A stretch of 64,000 nucleotides of DNA, from contig NC_030993.1 of assembly GCF_000149955.1 (NCBI RefSeq), positions 3,863,453 through 3,927,452 of the forward strand, written 5' to 3'. Under the pieces are notes generated by a model. The model worked only from the letters and a program-made list of their open reading frames with translations. It was not told where the DNA came from and did no database searches. This document shows positions 44,452 through 55,318 of this stretch, piece by piece (positions within the stretch are counted from its first letter, which is position 1; each line of letters opens with the position of its first letter). Position numbers and translations under genes: made by a program. Source of the DNA: Fusarium oxysporum f. sp. lycopersici 4287 (Eukaryota; Ascomycota; Sordariomycetes; Hypocreales; Nectriaceae).

Positions 44452-45509
44452 CTAAACACCAATGCAGACATTGTAATCTGGCTGGAGCGCAGAATAATCA
44501 TTTTTAACGGCAGGGTTCCACTTATAGAAATCGTTAAGTTTGATCTTATTGGTATTCGCAATAGCCCAACAACCGTCACCCTTCTTCACTAGGAGATAAG
44601 ACTAACGTCTAGCTAGCTTTGACGCTGATATAAACGTAGTATTTAGGCTGTAGTGCAGAACAATTAGTTTTAACAGCAGGCTTCTATTTATAGAAATCAT
44701 TAAGGTTAATCTTCTTAGCATTTAATATAGCCTAGCAGCTATCACCAGCTTGGACCTTATAGAAGCTATTGCAGTTCAACACTATCCCAGTCTGAATGGG
44801 TGACGGCGTAGAAGACGCAGTATTTGTAGCAGAGGCGCCCGTAGTTCCGGATTTAGCGGTGGCAGTGGTGGTGATAACGGGGACTGAATCATCAACACCC
44901 AGAGCATCGCCGTCTGGCCAAATTGAGACGCAATACCATGTACCCATTGCGAGCCCAGTGCAGTCTTTTCTAATAGTTAGATTCATGGAATAGAACTGGT
45001 TGATATTAAGAAAGTACTGGGCCATAATGTTTTCGCACGTGCTATAAGACATAACCTGTTGGTATCGTGTACAGTTCGCTGGGGTTCCTGCTGCGAGAGG
45101 GGTAGGCGGCTGAATATCCTCATCCAACGCTACAGAAGTCATTGGTCAGTATCGCAGAGAATATCACTGATTCTGAGACGGTAGGGCGAAGCTTACTTGG
45201 CGTAGGAGAGGCTAGCATCACACAATGCGATGAGTTGGCCGAGAGGGCGCATGGGTAGGTAAATGGGTTTGCGACAGCCTTGGCTGTTGTCGCCGCAAAT
45301 GTCTCTGCGTCCTTTGACTCTGCCAATGATGGATTCCAAAGAATAAAATCCTGGCGGTTGTTAGATCGAGTATACGATATATTTTGAGGGACAGTTGTTT
45401 CAGACATGCACATTCCTGCGGGGATTGGTCCTAAAGATAGCATTGCATACCTACCTCCACAACTCATATGAGGGACAGAGCATTGGTCAAAGAAAGCGGA
45501 GCGGAACAA
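44452..45509 (-). pseudogene. LysM-domain secreted protein with Trp-to-stop changes
   Basis: Minus strand. After a Cys-rich N-terminal part, an intron near 45196-45133 leads to a first LysM-like module (CTRYQQVMSYSTCENIMAQY). Then comes a Thr/Ser-rich linker and a second LysM (FYKVQAGDSC). The second LysM is cut by TAG at 44732-44734 and again by TAG at 44684-44686. A further LysM copy just downstream (GDGCWAIANTNKIKLNDFYKW) is open to TAG 44452 and has TGG at both aligned positions. Both stops therefore look like TGG changed to TAG, as repeat-induced point mutation would do between duplicated modules. LysM effectors bind chitin and hide fungal walls from plant receptors. The N-terminal start is not clear: no convincing ATG with signal peptide was found in the same frame. 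The product would be truncated. Confidence 0.65.
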
Positions 45510-45578
45510 AAGCGAGTTAACACGAAGAAAGTCGTATAAGTATATTGCCCAACTAAACCAGAATACGACATTATTGAT

Positions 45579-46780
45579 CTATTTGCCTTCCTTCAAGTAG
45601 CCAAAAGACAGGGTGGGACGGATGAACCCAGCCTCCTCGGGGAACACGCCGTAGTCCCAGACGGTGTAGAAGTTCTTCAGGAACCGAGTACCAAGCAAGG
45701 CGAAGCCCTCAGCCCCAGAATCCATCGGCGGCCAGCAAGCATCGTCTCTGTTTGCAAAACCAGGAAGAGCCAGTTGATCGCCGGTGACGTTGAGAAACCT
45801 GCTGTCACCGTAGTAGCCAACCTCGAAGGCAACAGACCAGTCCTTGGTAAACTCGCTGCACAGGGGAATATGGTCGCCGTTGAGAATTGCCGTCCAGTTC
45901 ATGCCGATAGATTCGTAAACTTCGACGATCTTGGACTCGGGAAGTGTGATACCAGAAGCTCCAGTGTCAAAGACAACCCTAACATCGAGGTCGACCTTAG
46001 ATCTGGTCTGGGAGCTGTTCTTTCCCTTTGTTGAGGCGGTAGTGCTGTGAAGTACGGATCTCCAGACATCATAGTCATTGAGGTTGGTGTTGATCGGAAT
46101 ATCAATCAAGTCGCCCTTGACGTACTCCTTCTCCTTGGACCCTCCTAGTGTGAGGAGGCCCTTTCCTGGCTTGCCCTTGGTATCGTCGCCATCTTCTTTC
46201 GAATAGTAAATTCCGAATCGAGGCTCGTCCACCTTCTTCTCCGCCATGAGAGTCTCGAAAACGGGTGTAGCGCCGCCATCAGCGATGCTACCAAAAGCCA
46301 GGCCCATGAAGCCGGCAGCGGCCAGCGAAGACCAGTTGCTCTCGTTGGCTGCAATAAACTTCGACTGCCAAGTCAGCCCATGCGCCTCGAAGCGCTCTTC
46401 CACGGTCGGGCCAGCAACTTTTCCTCCGAGATAGTCGATGGAGGCGTCCTCTCCCGTGTATTTGCCAGTAGAAGATGCGGTGAAGTTATACCCGACTCGG
46501 TCCTTGTTGTAGTGGGGACACTCCGTGGCGCACTCGCTATCGATCATCCAAGTCGAAGCACTTCCAGTGTCGAAGAGAAGAAGGAAGTCTTGCTCGGGCT
46601 TTCCGACGCCGACCTGAACCATTTTCTATTAAAGTTAGTTTTCGCATGTACGACACAGTCCGATCAACATACATAGCCATCCTTGATGACCATGGGCATG
46701 TCCAAAACGGCAGCTGAGGCAGCGCCGAGAAGGGTCGAAGTCGCCAAAACGGCCGAAGCGAAACGAGTGACAGAACCCAT
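45579..46780 (-). CDS. secreted pepsin-like aspartic protease (A1)
   Basis: Minus strand, two exons (46780-46673 and 46625-45579) with a 47-bp intron. The first exon encodes a signal peptide (MGSVTRFASAVLATSTLLGA). Both catalytic motifs are present: FDTGSASTW at about residue 55 and FDTGASGITLPES at about residue 255. Total about 384 residues. There is little room for a propeptide, and no C-terminal GPI-like hydrophobic tail is seen. It should be an extracellular acid endopeptidase. Its stop lies close to the 5' end of the damaged LysM gene, which is transcribed in the same direction. Confidence 0.9.
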
Positions 46781-48639
46781 TGTTGTATGAGGTCAATGAC
46801 GAGGTCGAGCAAATGTGAAAGGGGCGGGATAGGTCGTCAACAAATCGAAGGTTGCTGCGATGTCTTATAGGCAAAATACACCATGTGACGTATTGCGCAC
46901 AGAACGAGATTAAGTGGCTAGTGACTCCATAAACACGAACTAATCTCGGCTGTTGTAGCTATTATTAGGATGCGCAAAGCTAAAGGACGGCATTTGCTTA
47001 ACATCCCTTGCATAATCTGCATTTATGCACTTCACAATCCGTCCATATATCTAAGCCCATCAGATAGCTCGAATCATCTCTCACTGTAACTCACATCGTT
47101 GTCAATCACCTTATCACAGCAAAAGTCCCCAATCGACAGTTTTCTTTTCCAATTCGAGCGCGGGCTCTTGGTGAATGAAACCCTGATACATGAGGCCAGA
47201 TGTCGCATGCCAAAGGAACCATAGAATTCCTTATCTGTTGTGGTGATCTTACCGATATTCACATCAATTGATAGGAGATCGAATGTTCAGTGCATGATGT
47301 TTGTGAGACATGCTAAAAAACTTAGCGCTTGTGCAGTCTTGGCTTGATACGAGCAATCTCGATTTTTTAGTGGACAGGATTACGCTGTAGCCGGAGATGC
47401 CGAGGCATGGACTCATACTCTATTGGTGGCTTCAGCTTCAGGGTAGCAAAATCTGTCTTTAATTTTTGTAAACATACTCTATCCAGAATACTTTCGAACA
47501 CTCTTTCAATTGTCAGAAGTGTATCAGAGACACTTGCATCGTGAGAAAAATGGCCATATTGCTTGGTAGGAGACTAACTGGCAGATTGGTGCATCTGTAG
47601 CCAGAAGGCCTTAATAACTATGGGGCAAAAAGGTACATTTTCTTCGCTGTTAGATGAACTGAATTGAGTGAACGATAATACTTTCTTTCTTGCTGACCGA
47701 AAAACAGTGATTTAGACCTGCTCTCAGCCTCTGGCTTATATAACCTATGCGAGATACCTGCGGCTTGCTCCAGGAAGCAATTGATGTTCGATATGTAGTA
47801 TTTAAACTTCACGTGATCCAAGACATACGTCACAGTTACGTATTATTTACTGTACTGCCCGTCTAAACGATTAACCTAACTTTAGGAGGTTCCGCATATT
47901 GTGTGATGAGAATCGTGCAAAGTCAGTCCGATGAAAACGCGAATTTGAAAACCGGCTTGAATGCCGAAGTTAAAATTTAAGGAAGACGCATAAATCTGTC
48001 ATGATTGGCGGGATTTAAGCATCTCCGTCCGACGATAAAAGTGTCCAATCAATAGCCGACATTAGTCTCGGCAATGACAGCGAGCATACTTGTTCTAGAA
48101 AGGTTCGAAACCTACTTCTCAATGGCTCTAACCGTCTTTGGACTACCACTTCTTCTGAATAATCATGACAAACGGTGAGAATTTGCAAGCCGACCGGGAT
48201 ACGACCTGTCAAACTTGGCCCCAACACAGTGCTTGACGTTTCCTAGGCGGACATGACGAGTGTTTCACGGCAAACCCGGACCACCTGACTAATGTAAACA
48301 CTCTATCTTATCAAGAATTAGCGTGGAGTATGGAGTCAAATCGGCGAACTGTGAGGATCTTAACTCATCGTAGCATGAATCAGCTACCATGGCACCCACC
48401 ATCTGCCCGGCGTTATTGCGTAGACAGTATAGTCTTCGGCCCTGGTTAACGGAAATGTCTTGGTTTGCTCCATCGATGAAACCTCATGAGCTAAGGTTCT
48501 CGAAAGCATACAATGGGGCGACAAGATCGGGTTTTCAACAACCAACTTCTTAAGAAACCAGATTCCCTCACCATCTATTGACATTCCCATGCCAGTCATT
48601 ATCAATCTATAAAGTGGATCGTAATTTCCCAGGCTCATC
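46781..48639. other. 1.86-kb divergent intergenic region, no gene recognised
   Basis: Lies between the divergent protease and GMC oxidoreductase genes. Several short frames (for example complement 47618-47833) lack support. Both promoters should be here. Confidence 0.4.
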
Positions 48640-50330
48640 ATGCGCTTCTCATCTCTTTCGGGCGTGTCTGCCCTTACCTTGGCCGCTCTCACGGCACCGG
48701 CCTCATGCAAGCCCGCCGATTCTACCTACGATTACATCGTTGTTGGCGGTGGCCCTGCTGGCCTGATCACAGCTGAGCGACTCTCCGAGGCCAACAAGAA
48801 GGTGCTGCTTCTCGAGCGTGGACATGGTCCAACCGTTGCAACTGGATCCAATCACACTCTTTCTTGGGACTCTTCGCTCACCCCGATCGACGTTCCTGGT
48901 CTCTCTTCTGCTGTTGGTGGACTTGATCTATGGAACGAGTATATGTGTGATGATACTGCTGCATTGGCCGCTTGTGTCCTTGGTGGCGGTGTCACTGTCA
49001 ACTACATGGTCTTTGTGCATCCTCCTGCTCGCGACTTTGACGACAAGTGGCCCAAGGGTTGGAAATGGAACGATGTTGCACCGGCTGCCGACAGACTATA
49101 TGCTCGCAATCAAGGCACTCTAGTCCCCTCCAAGAACAACGAGCGATACGACCAGGGACTCTACAACACTCTGTCTGGCTTTTTCGATATGCTGGGCTGG
49201 AAGTCGGTTGACATGATCAAGCAGCCCAACGAGAAGCACGAGGTTTACAGCTGGCCATCCTGGAATGTCAAGAATGCCCTGCGAGCTGGGCCCGTCAGGA
49301 CTTATCTCCCCCTTGCCCAGAAGCGAAATAACTTCACTCTTCGCATGGGTTCCAAGGTCATTCGCGTTGTCCGATCTGGCTCACGAGCCACTGGCGTCGA
49401 GGTTGAGACTGCTGCAGGTAAGAAGGAGATTGTCAAGCTTTCCAAGAACGGTCGCGTTGTTCTTTCTGCTGGCGCCCTCACAACTCCTCGCCTGCTGTTT
49501 AACTCGGGCATTGGCCCCAAGAAGCAGATCCTCACGGCTAAGAAGGCTGGTGCCACTCTTCCTGCTGAGAGAAACTGGATCAGCCTTCCTGTCGGCGAGA
49601 ACCTGATGGACCATCCCATTTTCACCTTCACCGTCAAGACTGGTGGTGCTTGGGGCATGCTTGACACTGACAGTGTCTTGAACGGCACCGATACCAAGAA
49701 CATTGATCTCTATGAGCAGAAGTCCTCTGGAGTCCTGACTCAAGGCCGCCATCGCATGATCTTCTTCAGCTCCAACAAGGGTTCCGATGGTGTCACTCGA
49801 TACTTCCAAGGATCGTGTGCTGCTGGAGGTGATGGCATCGCTTCCATCAAGGTCTACATGACCCACGGCCTGACCTCCACCGGTGTTCTGGGTATGACTG
49901 AAGAGGGCAAGACTGTCATTGAGAAGTCTCCTTACCTGCAAACAGATGGAGATGCCGAGGCCGCGAAGGCCTTTGTTCAGGATATGGTTGAGAAGATCAC
50001 TGATTCTTCATCTGGATTCGTTCTTCAGAAGGAGAGCAACACCACAGCTATCATCAAGGCTGTCACTAGCGGGAACCACTATGCCGGTACTACCAAGATG
50101 GGTACTGATGATGGTCGCAAGGGAGGCTCTTCAGTTGTTGACACCAACGCCAAGGTATATGGCATGGACAACCTTGTAAGTGTGGCTTGTCTCTTTCTAC
50201 CGATCTACTCACTAATCATCTCTAGTTTGTCTCTGATGCTGGCATCCACCCCGACCTTCCTACTGGTAACATCCAGACTATTGTCATGGTTGCCGCCGAA
50301 GCTGCAGTTGCTAAGATCCTTGCTTGTTGA
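48640..50330 (+). CDS. secreted GMC oxidoreductase, cellobiose-dehydrogenase flavodomain-like
   Basis: Two exons (48640-50175, 50226-50330) give 546 residues. A signal peptide (MRFSSLSGVSALTLAALTA) is followed at once by the FAD motif YDYIVVGGGPAGLITAERLSE and the acidic end of strand 2 (LLLERG). Further GMC landmarks are CVLGGGVTVNYMVF, VVLSAGALTTPRLLFNSGIGP, GENLMDHPI, GNHYAGTTKMG and the C-terminal GIHPDLPTGNIQTIVM. It resembles the flavoprotein half of cellobiose dehydrogenase but lacks any cytochrome domain. It should oxidise a sugar or alcohol outside the cell with FAD, passing electrons to oxygen, quinones or an oxidase partner. The substrate is not determined. It converges on the alcohol dehydrogenase gene, whose stop lies 134 bp away. 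Confidence 0.88.
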
Positions 50331-50464
50331 AGAACCTTAGTTTTAACAATGGTAAAAAAGGGGCCCTGGTAAATACATAAAGTAGTACTAGCGGAACATA
50401 TTGGAGGTAAATTTATGCTTTAAAATATTGTAATAAGTGCGCTGTAGCATCTAAGTAGGTGTTT

Positions 50465-51762
50465 TTAGACACTTTTGACCACCTCGATGCAGACCTTGCC
50501 GAAATGCTTCATGCTCTCCAAGTATTCGAAAGCATCCCTGGCCTCTTCGAGGCTGAAAACCCGCCCATCAATCACTGGCTTAATATTGTTGGCTTCAATT
50601 GCACGATTCATCTCCTCAAATTGCACGCGAGGGCCCACGTATGCGATACGTGTAGTGCAGAACCTGAAAAACATGTCCATAAGAACTGGCTGCTCTTCAG
50701 GGTGAGCACCAGCCCGTACTCCAACGACAGAGATAAGTCCGTCCATCTTCACCGCAACCAGGGACTATCAAGTTCCGGCAAGTTAGCAGTAGCACATCAA
50801 AAGCACGCGAGTCCCTTCTATACCTGTTTTAGAGTCGCACCGCCTCCGATTTCGACCACGACGTCAACTCCCTCCTCTCCTGGCGTAAGAGCCTGCGCTT
50901 GGGCACCCCAGTTCTCAACTTCGCGATAGTTAATGACATGGTCAGCCCCCATTTCTTGAAGCTTCTTGGCTTTTTCAGCTGAGGACGTGGTCGCAATGAC
51001 TTTGGCGCCAGCTGCCTTGGCGAACTACAGTCCGAGTCAGTTTGATGTTTTTGGCTCTGGTTAATATAGGCAACTGAGACTTACAAGGATAGCAAAGGTG
51101 CTTACGCCGCCAGTTCCCTGTGTGAGAACCCACTGCCCCGGGAGTAGAGGGCGACCTTGGGCACCAAACAGAGCGTTCCAGGCAGTCAGCCCTGCCACTG
51201 GCAATGTGCTACCCTCAATAAAGCTGAGGTTGCGTGGAAGAGCAATCACGTATTGTGCTGGAATGACGACATACTCTTGGAGGACGCCATGATAAGCGTT
51301 TCCCAATAGCAAGTTGATGTAGTGCGGCTTCATCGGACCAGATTGATGTGCTCCGTTCATGATTGTCGTGACTCTGTCGCCGATCTGAAAGTCCTGGATA
51401 TTAGACCCGATGGCTATAATAACCCCAGATCCATCCGAGACAGGAACGACACCTTTCAAGGCATGTTCGAAATGGCCCTGGATGCATGTTAGTATAAGCC
51501 GAGGCGGATGGGGATAGGGAAAAGCAAAGACAGACCCTGGTGGTGCCGACGTCGTGGTAGTTCAAGGAAATAGCGTGGACTGGATTGACGTGAGCAGGAA
51601 AGAAAATGACCGGAACAGAGTCAATGAATTGAGCGATCTCCTACCCTTTATCATGACGTCGTTGGGCCCAAGTTGAGGGATAGGCGCCACCTGCATCTCA
51701 AGCCCCAATGGGCCATCGAATCGCTTAACCACCCACTGTGTCGATTTCTGCGGAAGGGACAT
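50465..51762 (-). CDS. NAD(P)-dependent alcohol dehydrogenase, quinone-oxidoreductase-like MDR
   Basis: Minus strand from ATG 51762 (MSLPQKSTQWVVKRFDGPLG), with introns near 51644-51580, 51536-51480, 51088-51026 and 50826-50765. The exons give VHAISLNYHDVGTTR, PVSDGSGVIIAIGSNI, LPVAGLTAWNALF, the dinucleotide-binding QGTGGVSTFA, KVIATTSSAEKAKKLQEMGADHVINYR and the tail HFGKVCIEVV. This is a medium-chain dehydrogenase/reductase of about 340 residues without the usual catalytic-zinc Cys, so it is of the quinone-oxidoreductase or zinc-free type. It reduces or oxidises a carbonyl/alcohol with NAD(P)(H) in the cytosol. It shares a divergent, repeat-bearing promoter with the bZIP gene, which may regulate it. 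Confidence 0.85.
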
Positions 51763-52293
51763 GTTTGAAGTGAAGTTAAGGATATTTCTGTCTGGCTAAG
51801 GGAAATGGACAGGCTTCTATTTAAATACTTGACTTCATCCTGGGAATGTCGGCCGTCCCAGTTATTCCGAGACCAAGAACTCTTCCCGGTTAGCTAGTCC
51901 ATGTCTCTCTTGGAAGCTCTGATGGCAGGGCAGGGTAGATTATCATTGGCCACGAGCCTGACGCTAATGCAACTTGCTTAGGTATGGGGACAAGTTAGTT
52001 CTGAAGCTGCAGGTGGCCTGATGCTCATGTAGCTTGCTTAGATTAAAAGATATACGATAAATAAGTAAGTTCTGAATAAAGCCCGAAGCGGCCAGAGCCC
52101 CGGGTTTATAATGATGACTATCATTGATTGGCCAAGAGCCTGACGCTAATGCAACCTGCTTAGAAATGGAGCCAGTTAGTTCTAATCCGAGCTCATTGTG
52201 GGTCCCCAGATTCTCGCCAGAAGTTTATCACAGACATCTCAGCGGGGTGAAAAAGGAGCTTCCCTAACTTGGCGACATTCTCAGCTCTTGAAT
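51763..52293. promoter_or_regulatory. divergent ADH/bZIP promoter with three copies of a 26-bp repeat
   Basis: Three direct copies of a 26-base unit beginning GCCTGACGCTAATG and ending TTGCTTAG or CTGCTTAG lie at 51956-51981, 52016-52041 and 52138-52163. Copies 1 and 3 differ at one position; copy 2 differs at a few. Each is followed 10-25 bases later by an AGTTAGTTCT-like or AGTAAGTTCT-like block, so the true repeat is about 50-65 bp. They lie between the two starts, where an upstream activating site would be expected. Confidence 0.6.
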
Positions 52294-53279
52294 ATGACGG
52301 AATCTAGTCCGCAACAAAACAACACGGCCATGAAATATCCAATTATCGTGGATGCGGTCCCTCTCATTAAGCTGAGTGACATGGAGCAGCGTAGAGAGAT
52401 ACGTACCGCAAGCGAGGACTGGACTGGCATAACAAGCAGTGCTGAGAGACGCAAGCTGCAGAACCGCCTCAACCAAAGGGCATATGGTGAGCATTGGTTG
52501 AATTTTGGAAGCTGGGTACCTGCTTATACTTTGGGATTGCAGAAAGAAGAAAAGCGTCAAGACGATCAGCATTACATCTAAAGCAAGGCAGCAGACCGCG
52601 TTACGTTTCCATGGCCACAACAGATACGCCGGATGCGCCGGAACCACCATCTGCTCTTCAGTATCTGAATATGATAAAACCTCCCGCAGGCTTCAAGCCT
52701 AGATCGGGATGTCTACTGCTCCGCCCGGACGCCCAAGGCGCAATCCGCGAGTTCGTCAAAAAGGCCTATGAAGATTATGTGCTGGGTTGCCCGCAGCCAT
52801 GGTGCTTGTCAACTCTCATCCAGGTCAACGTCTTCAACGCCCTTGTACAGAATGGTATCGCATTGGGATTCTCAGACCTTTGGCAAAGAAAGGGTGTCAT
52901 CTCTCCTTTCTCTATAATTGGACCAGTGCAGTCCTGTGACTCTTACCCGCTAAATCTTCAGCCAACAGCCTTGCAGAGGACTGTTCCCCATCATCCGTGG
53001 ATTGACCTTTTCCCAATCCCCCAAATGAGGGATAATATCCTGCTCTCACTCCGCCACCTGGATATGGATGAGCTATGCGGCGACCTGCTTGACGTTAAGC
53101 CTGGCTTGGACGGGAAGCCGAGCCTGATAGTCTGGGGAGACCCTTGGGACCTCCGTGGATGGGAGGCAACTCCTTTATTTTTACAGAAATGGGGGTGGAT
53201 GCTAGAAGGATGTCGAGATATCCTTCAAGCTACTAATCACTGGCGTGAGAGCCGAGGAGAGGACAAAATACTCTTCTAG
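52294..53279 (+). CDS. bZIP transcription factor with DUF3425 C-terminal domain
   Basis: Exons 52294-52486 and 52543-53279 join in frame to 309 residues. The basic region at the junction reads AERRKLQNRLNQRAY then ERRKASRRSA, the typical fungal bZIP/DUF3425 pattern (RR-x-LQNR-x-NQRAYR). The leucine zipper is short or absent, as is common in this group. The C-terminal part (FVKKAYEDYVLGCPQPWCLSTLIQVNVFNAL, then HHPWIDLFPIPQMRDNIL) is the DUF3425 region. A nuclear regulator, probably acting on nearby stress or metabolic genes. It is divergent from the alcohol dehydrogenase gene across the repeat region. Confidence 0.85.
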
Positions 53280-53390
53280 AGGGTAGACAATAAATTTGCA
53301 TTATAGCGTTCCTTGTGATAACAGATAAGTCTGAGACTCATTGGTTTATGCATAGAGTTCGCTATTTAAGCATCTCCCTGCCACCTGTCC

Positions 53391-53717
53391 TTACTGTCGA
53401 AGCTTACATTCAATAGACCCCCACTGGTTCTTAGTAGCATGCCACCAACCGTCATTGATAAACCGCGGTAAGCACTTTCTGTATGTCTGAAACTCCGCAT
53501 GCAGGTCCCCGTTGGCTGCTCGGCCACACTGCCAGGCCCCCCCGCATTGAGGTTTGACATTGTCCCAAAATCCGTTGCATATACCGAGAACGTCGGGCAC
53601 GCCATCGGCGCCGATGTAATAGCGGAGGCCGTTTACTGGATGGTCGTCATAAGTGCAAAGAGATGTGTTGACGGTGGCCAAGAAGGTTGCGAGGGCGGTG
53701 ATAGCTGAGAACTTCAT
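53391..53717 (-). CDS. small secreted cysteine-containing protein (effector candidate)
   Basis: Minus strand, intronless, 108 residues. The first 20 residues (MKFSAITALATFLATVNTSL) form a good signal peptide. Six cysteines occur at positions 21, 47, 58, 64, 82 and 104; cleavage probably leaves five or six. The mature part is rich in Trp, Gly and Asp (YYIGADGVPDVLGICNG, GGAWQCG). I recognise no family. Size, signal and cysteines fit the loose definition of a fungal effector or antimicrobial-type protein; this is inference. The upstream DNA includes an ordinary promoter-length gap. Confidence 0.6.
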   Translation of the reverse strand: MKFSAITALATFLATVNTSLCTYDDHPVNGLRYYIGADGVPDVLGICNGFWDNVKPQCGGAWQCGRAANGDLHAEFQTYRKCLPRFINDGWWHATKNQWGSIECKLRQ

Positions 53718-55318
53718 TGCTGGCTTTGAGATGTCAGGTCAGCTTGGGTCAGAGTGAGGGAAACGTTATACATACTGAGTTGGAGCGTTGTTTTTATAGA
53801 GAGAGATAGAGATGTGTTGTAGTGAGTTGGATGAGAAATGTTGAAGGGAATGGCTGGCTACTTATAGCTCCTGGACACAAGTTGCGCGCAGAGGTGTGGA
53901 CACACTGGTAACAGAATTTGACCACGAGAATGGTTGGATGAATCTATAATTGGTCAAGATTCAATTACAGAAAGTGATCGAGATCCGTAGCGTAGTATTA
54001 AACGGCCAATGCTAACTCAAGTTCCTCGTTCACAGGTACCCAGACCTCGAAAGACTGGCGGTCCAAGTCTCCATCCCAGAGGCGCAAGGGAGCCTTATGG
54101 TTATCATAGCTATGCAGTTGCAGATAATTACAGGCCATTCCCGAGCGGACGAGTGAAGAGGCGTTTTGTACAACTATCCCTGTATGTGGAGTTATAGATC
54201 AACCTCTACTACTGGAAATGCCAAGAAGAGGTAACATTGCAAGTGCTGAATGCTTATGACGAAACGAGAGAGACGGGCCGAGAACTACGTATCACGGTAT
54301 ACAGTCAGTTAGGACCTGCAAGGCCTGTCTACCTGGTCTATTCGTCCCAGAAACTATCATTCAACAGAGAGATGATGCTGTTATTGTTGTCGCGGGGCCA
54401 CTGGAAGCCTTGGCTCACACCTTGTGGCTTCTTTTGCAGGCAATTCCAGCGTCAAGTCCATGGTCTGTATCAGCAGATCTTGCAGCGTCTCCGCTGAAAC
54501 GCGCGAAACTGAAGGTTTCTCGCAATATGGCACCAACCCATCTTCCCATGTTAGTCACAACCTCCGGCTCTTTGAGTTCAGACTTCGAATCTTCGTCTTG
54601 GGCTGGCGATTTCTGATTACGAGTGGTTGGGACATTATAACACCGATATTGTACCATTCTGTGTGACTGACTGGCAGTATATCCCTTGCCACTTGCAGAA
54701 AAAGAACACTCGGCTGGTCCTGTCATGGACTTGTTAGATTGCAATTCCAATCGCCATGTTATGAGATTGTTTAGTCTAGACACTGCCAAGGCGCAAGAGC
54801 ATTTAAAAACAATATTTGAGTTGTTATTCCTACATAAGTTGCAAAGAAGTATATCAAGTCTTGGAAGGAGATGGGGCTCTTGGCTATCGGTGATTTCGGG
54901 GTACAAACTTTAAATGATCTTTGCTTGCCATGATGGTACCTTCATGATCTGATGTTTTGTGGAGGTAGCTCACAAGCTAATGACAGAATTGGGTAAGACC
55001 TAGTGAGGCTGTCATAATAGCCAAGGAAGTTTCACGAAAGTTCAGGCCATTTATGACTGACTATTTATATCACCAAACTCAATACTACCGGCTGTGAACT
55101 TGATAACCATCATACGAGTCGTTTTGACCCAGCGTTAGTATCATACCAAATCGCCGTATCCAGGAAATCAGCGCTAGATTCGGGGTTTAGTTTATACTGC
55201 GAACCATCAATCCAGAATTCAGAAGAACAGTGATAAAAAGGCTTCAATTCTGCTAATCATGAGAATCATGTCCCTCCCAGAAATTCTCAACTACTACTTA
55301 TATTAAACTATTTTAAAA
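53718..55318. other. 1.6-kb divergent intergenic region, no gene recognised
   Basis: Lies between the small secreted protein gene and the CoA-disulfide reductase gene. Open frames at 54237-54913 on both strands lack resemblance to a family. The last 60 bases before 55319 are AT-rich leader. Confidence 0.4.

Noticed and set aside
48101..48112. GGTTCGAAACC as a tRNA T-loop candidate
   Set aside because: Neighbouring bases do not fold into acceptor or anticodon arms.
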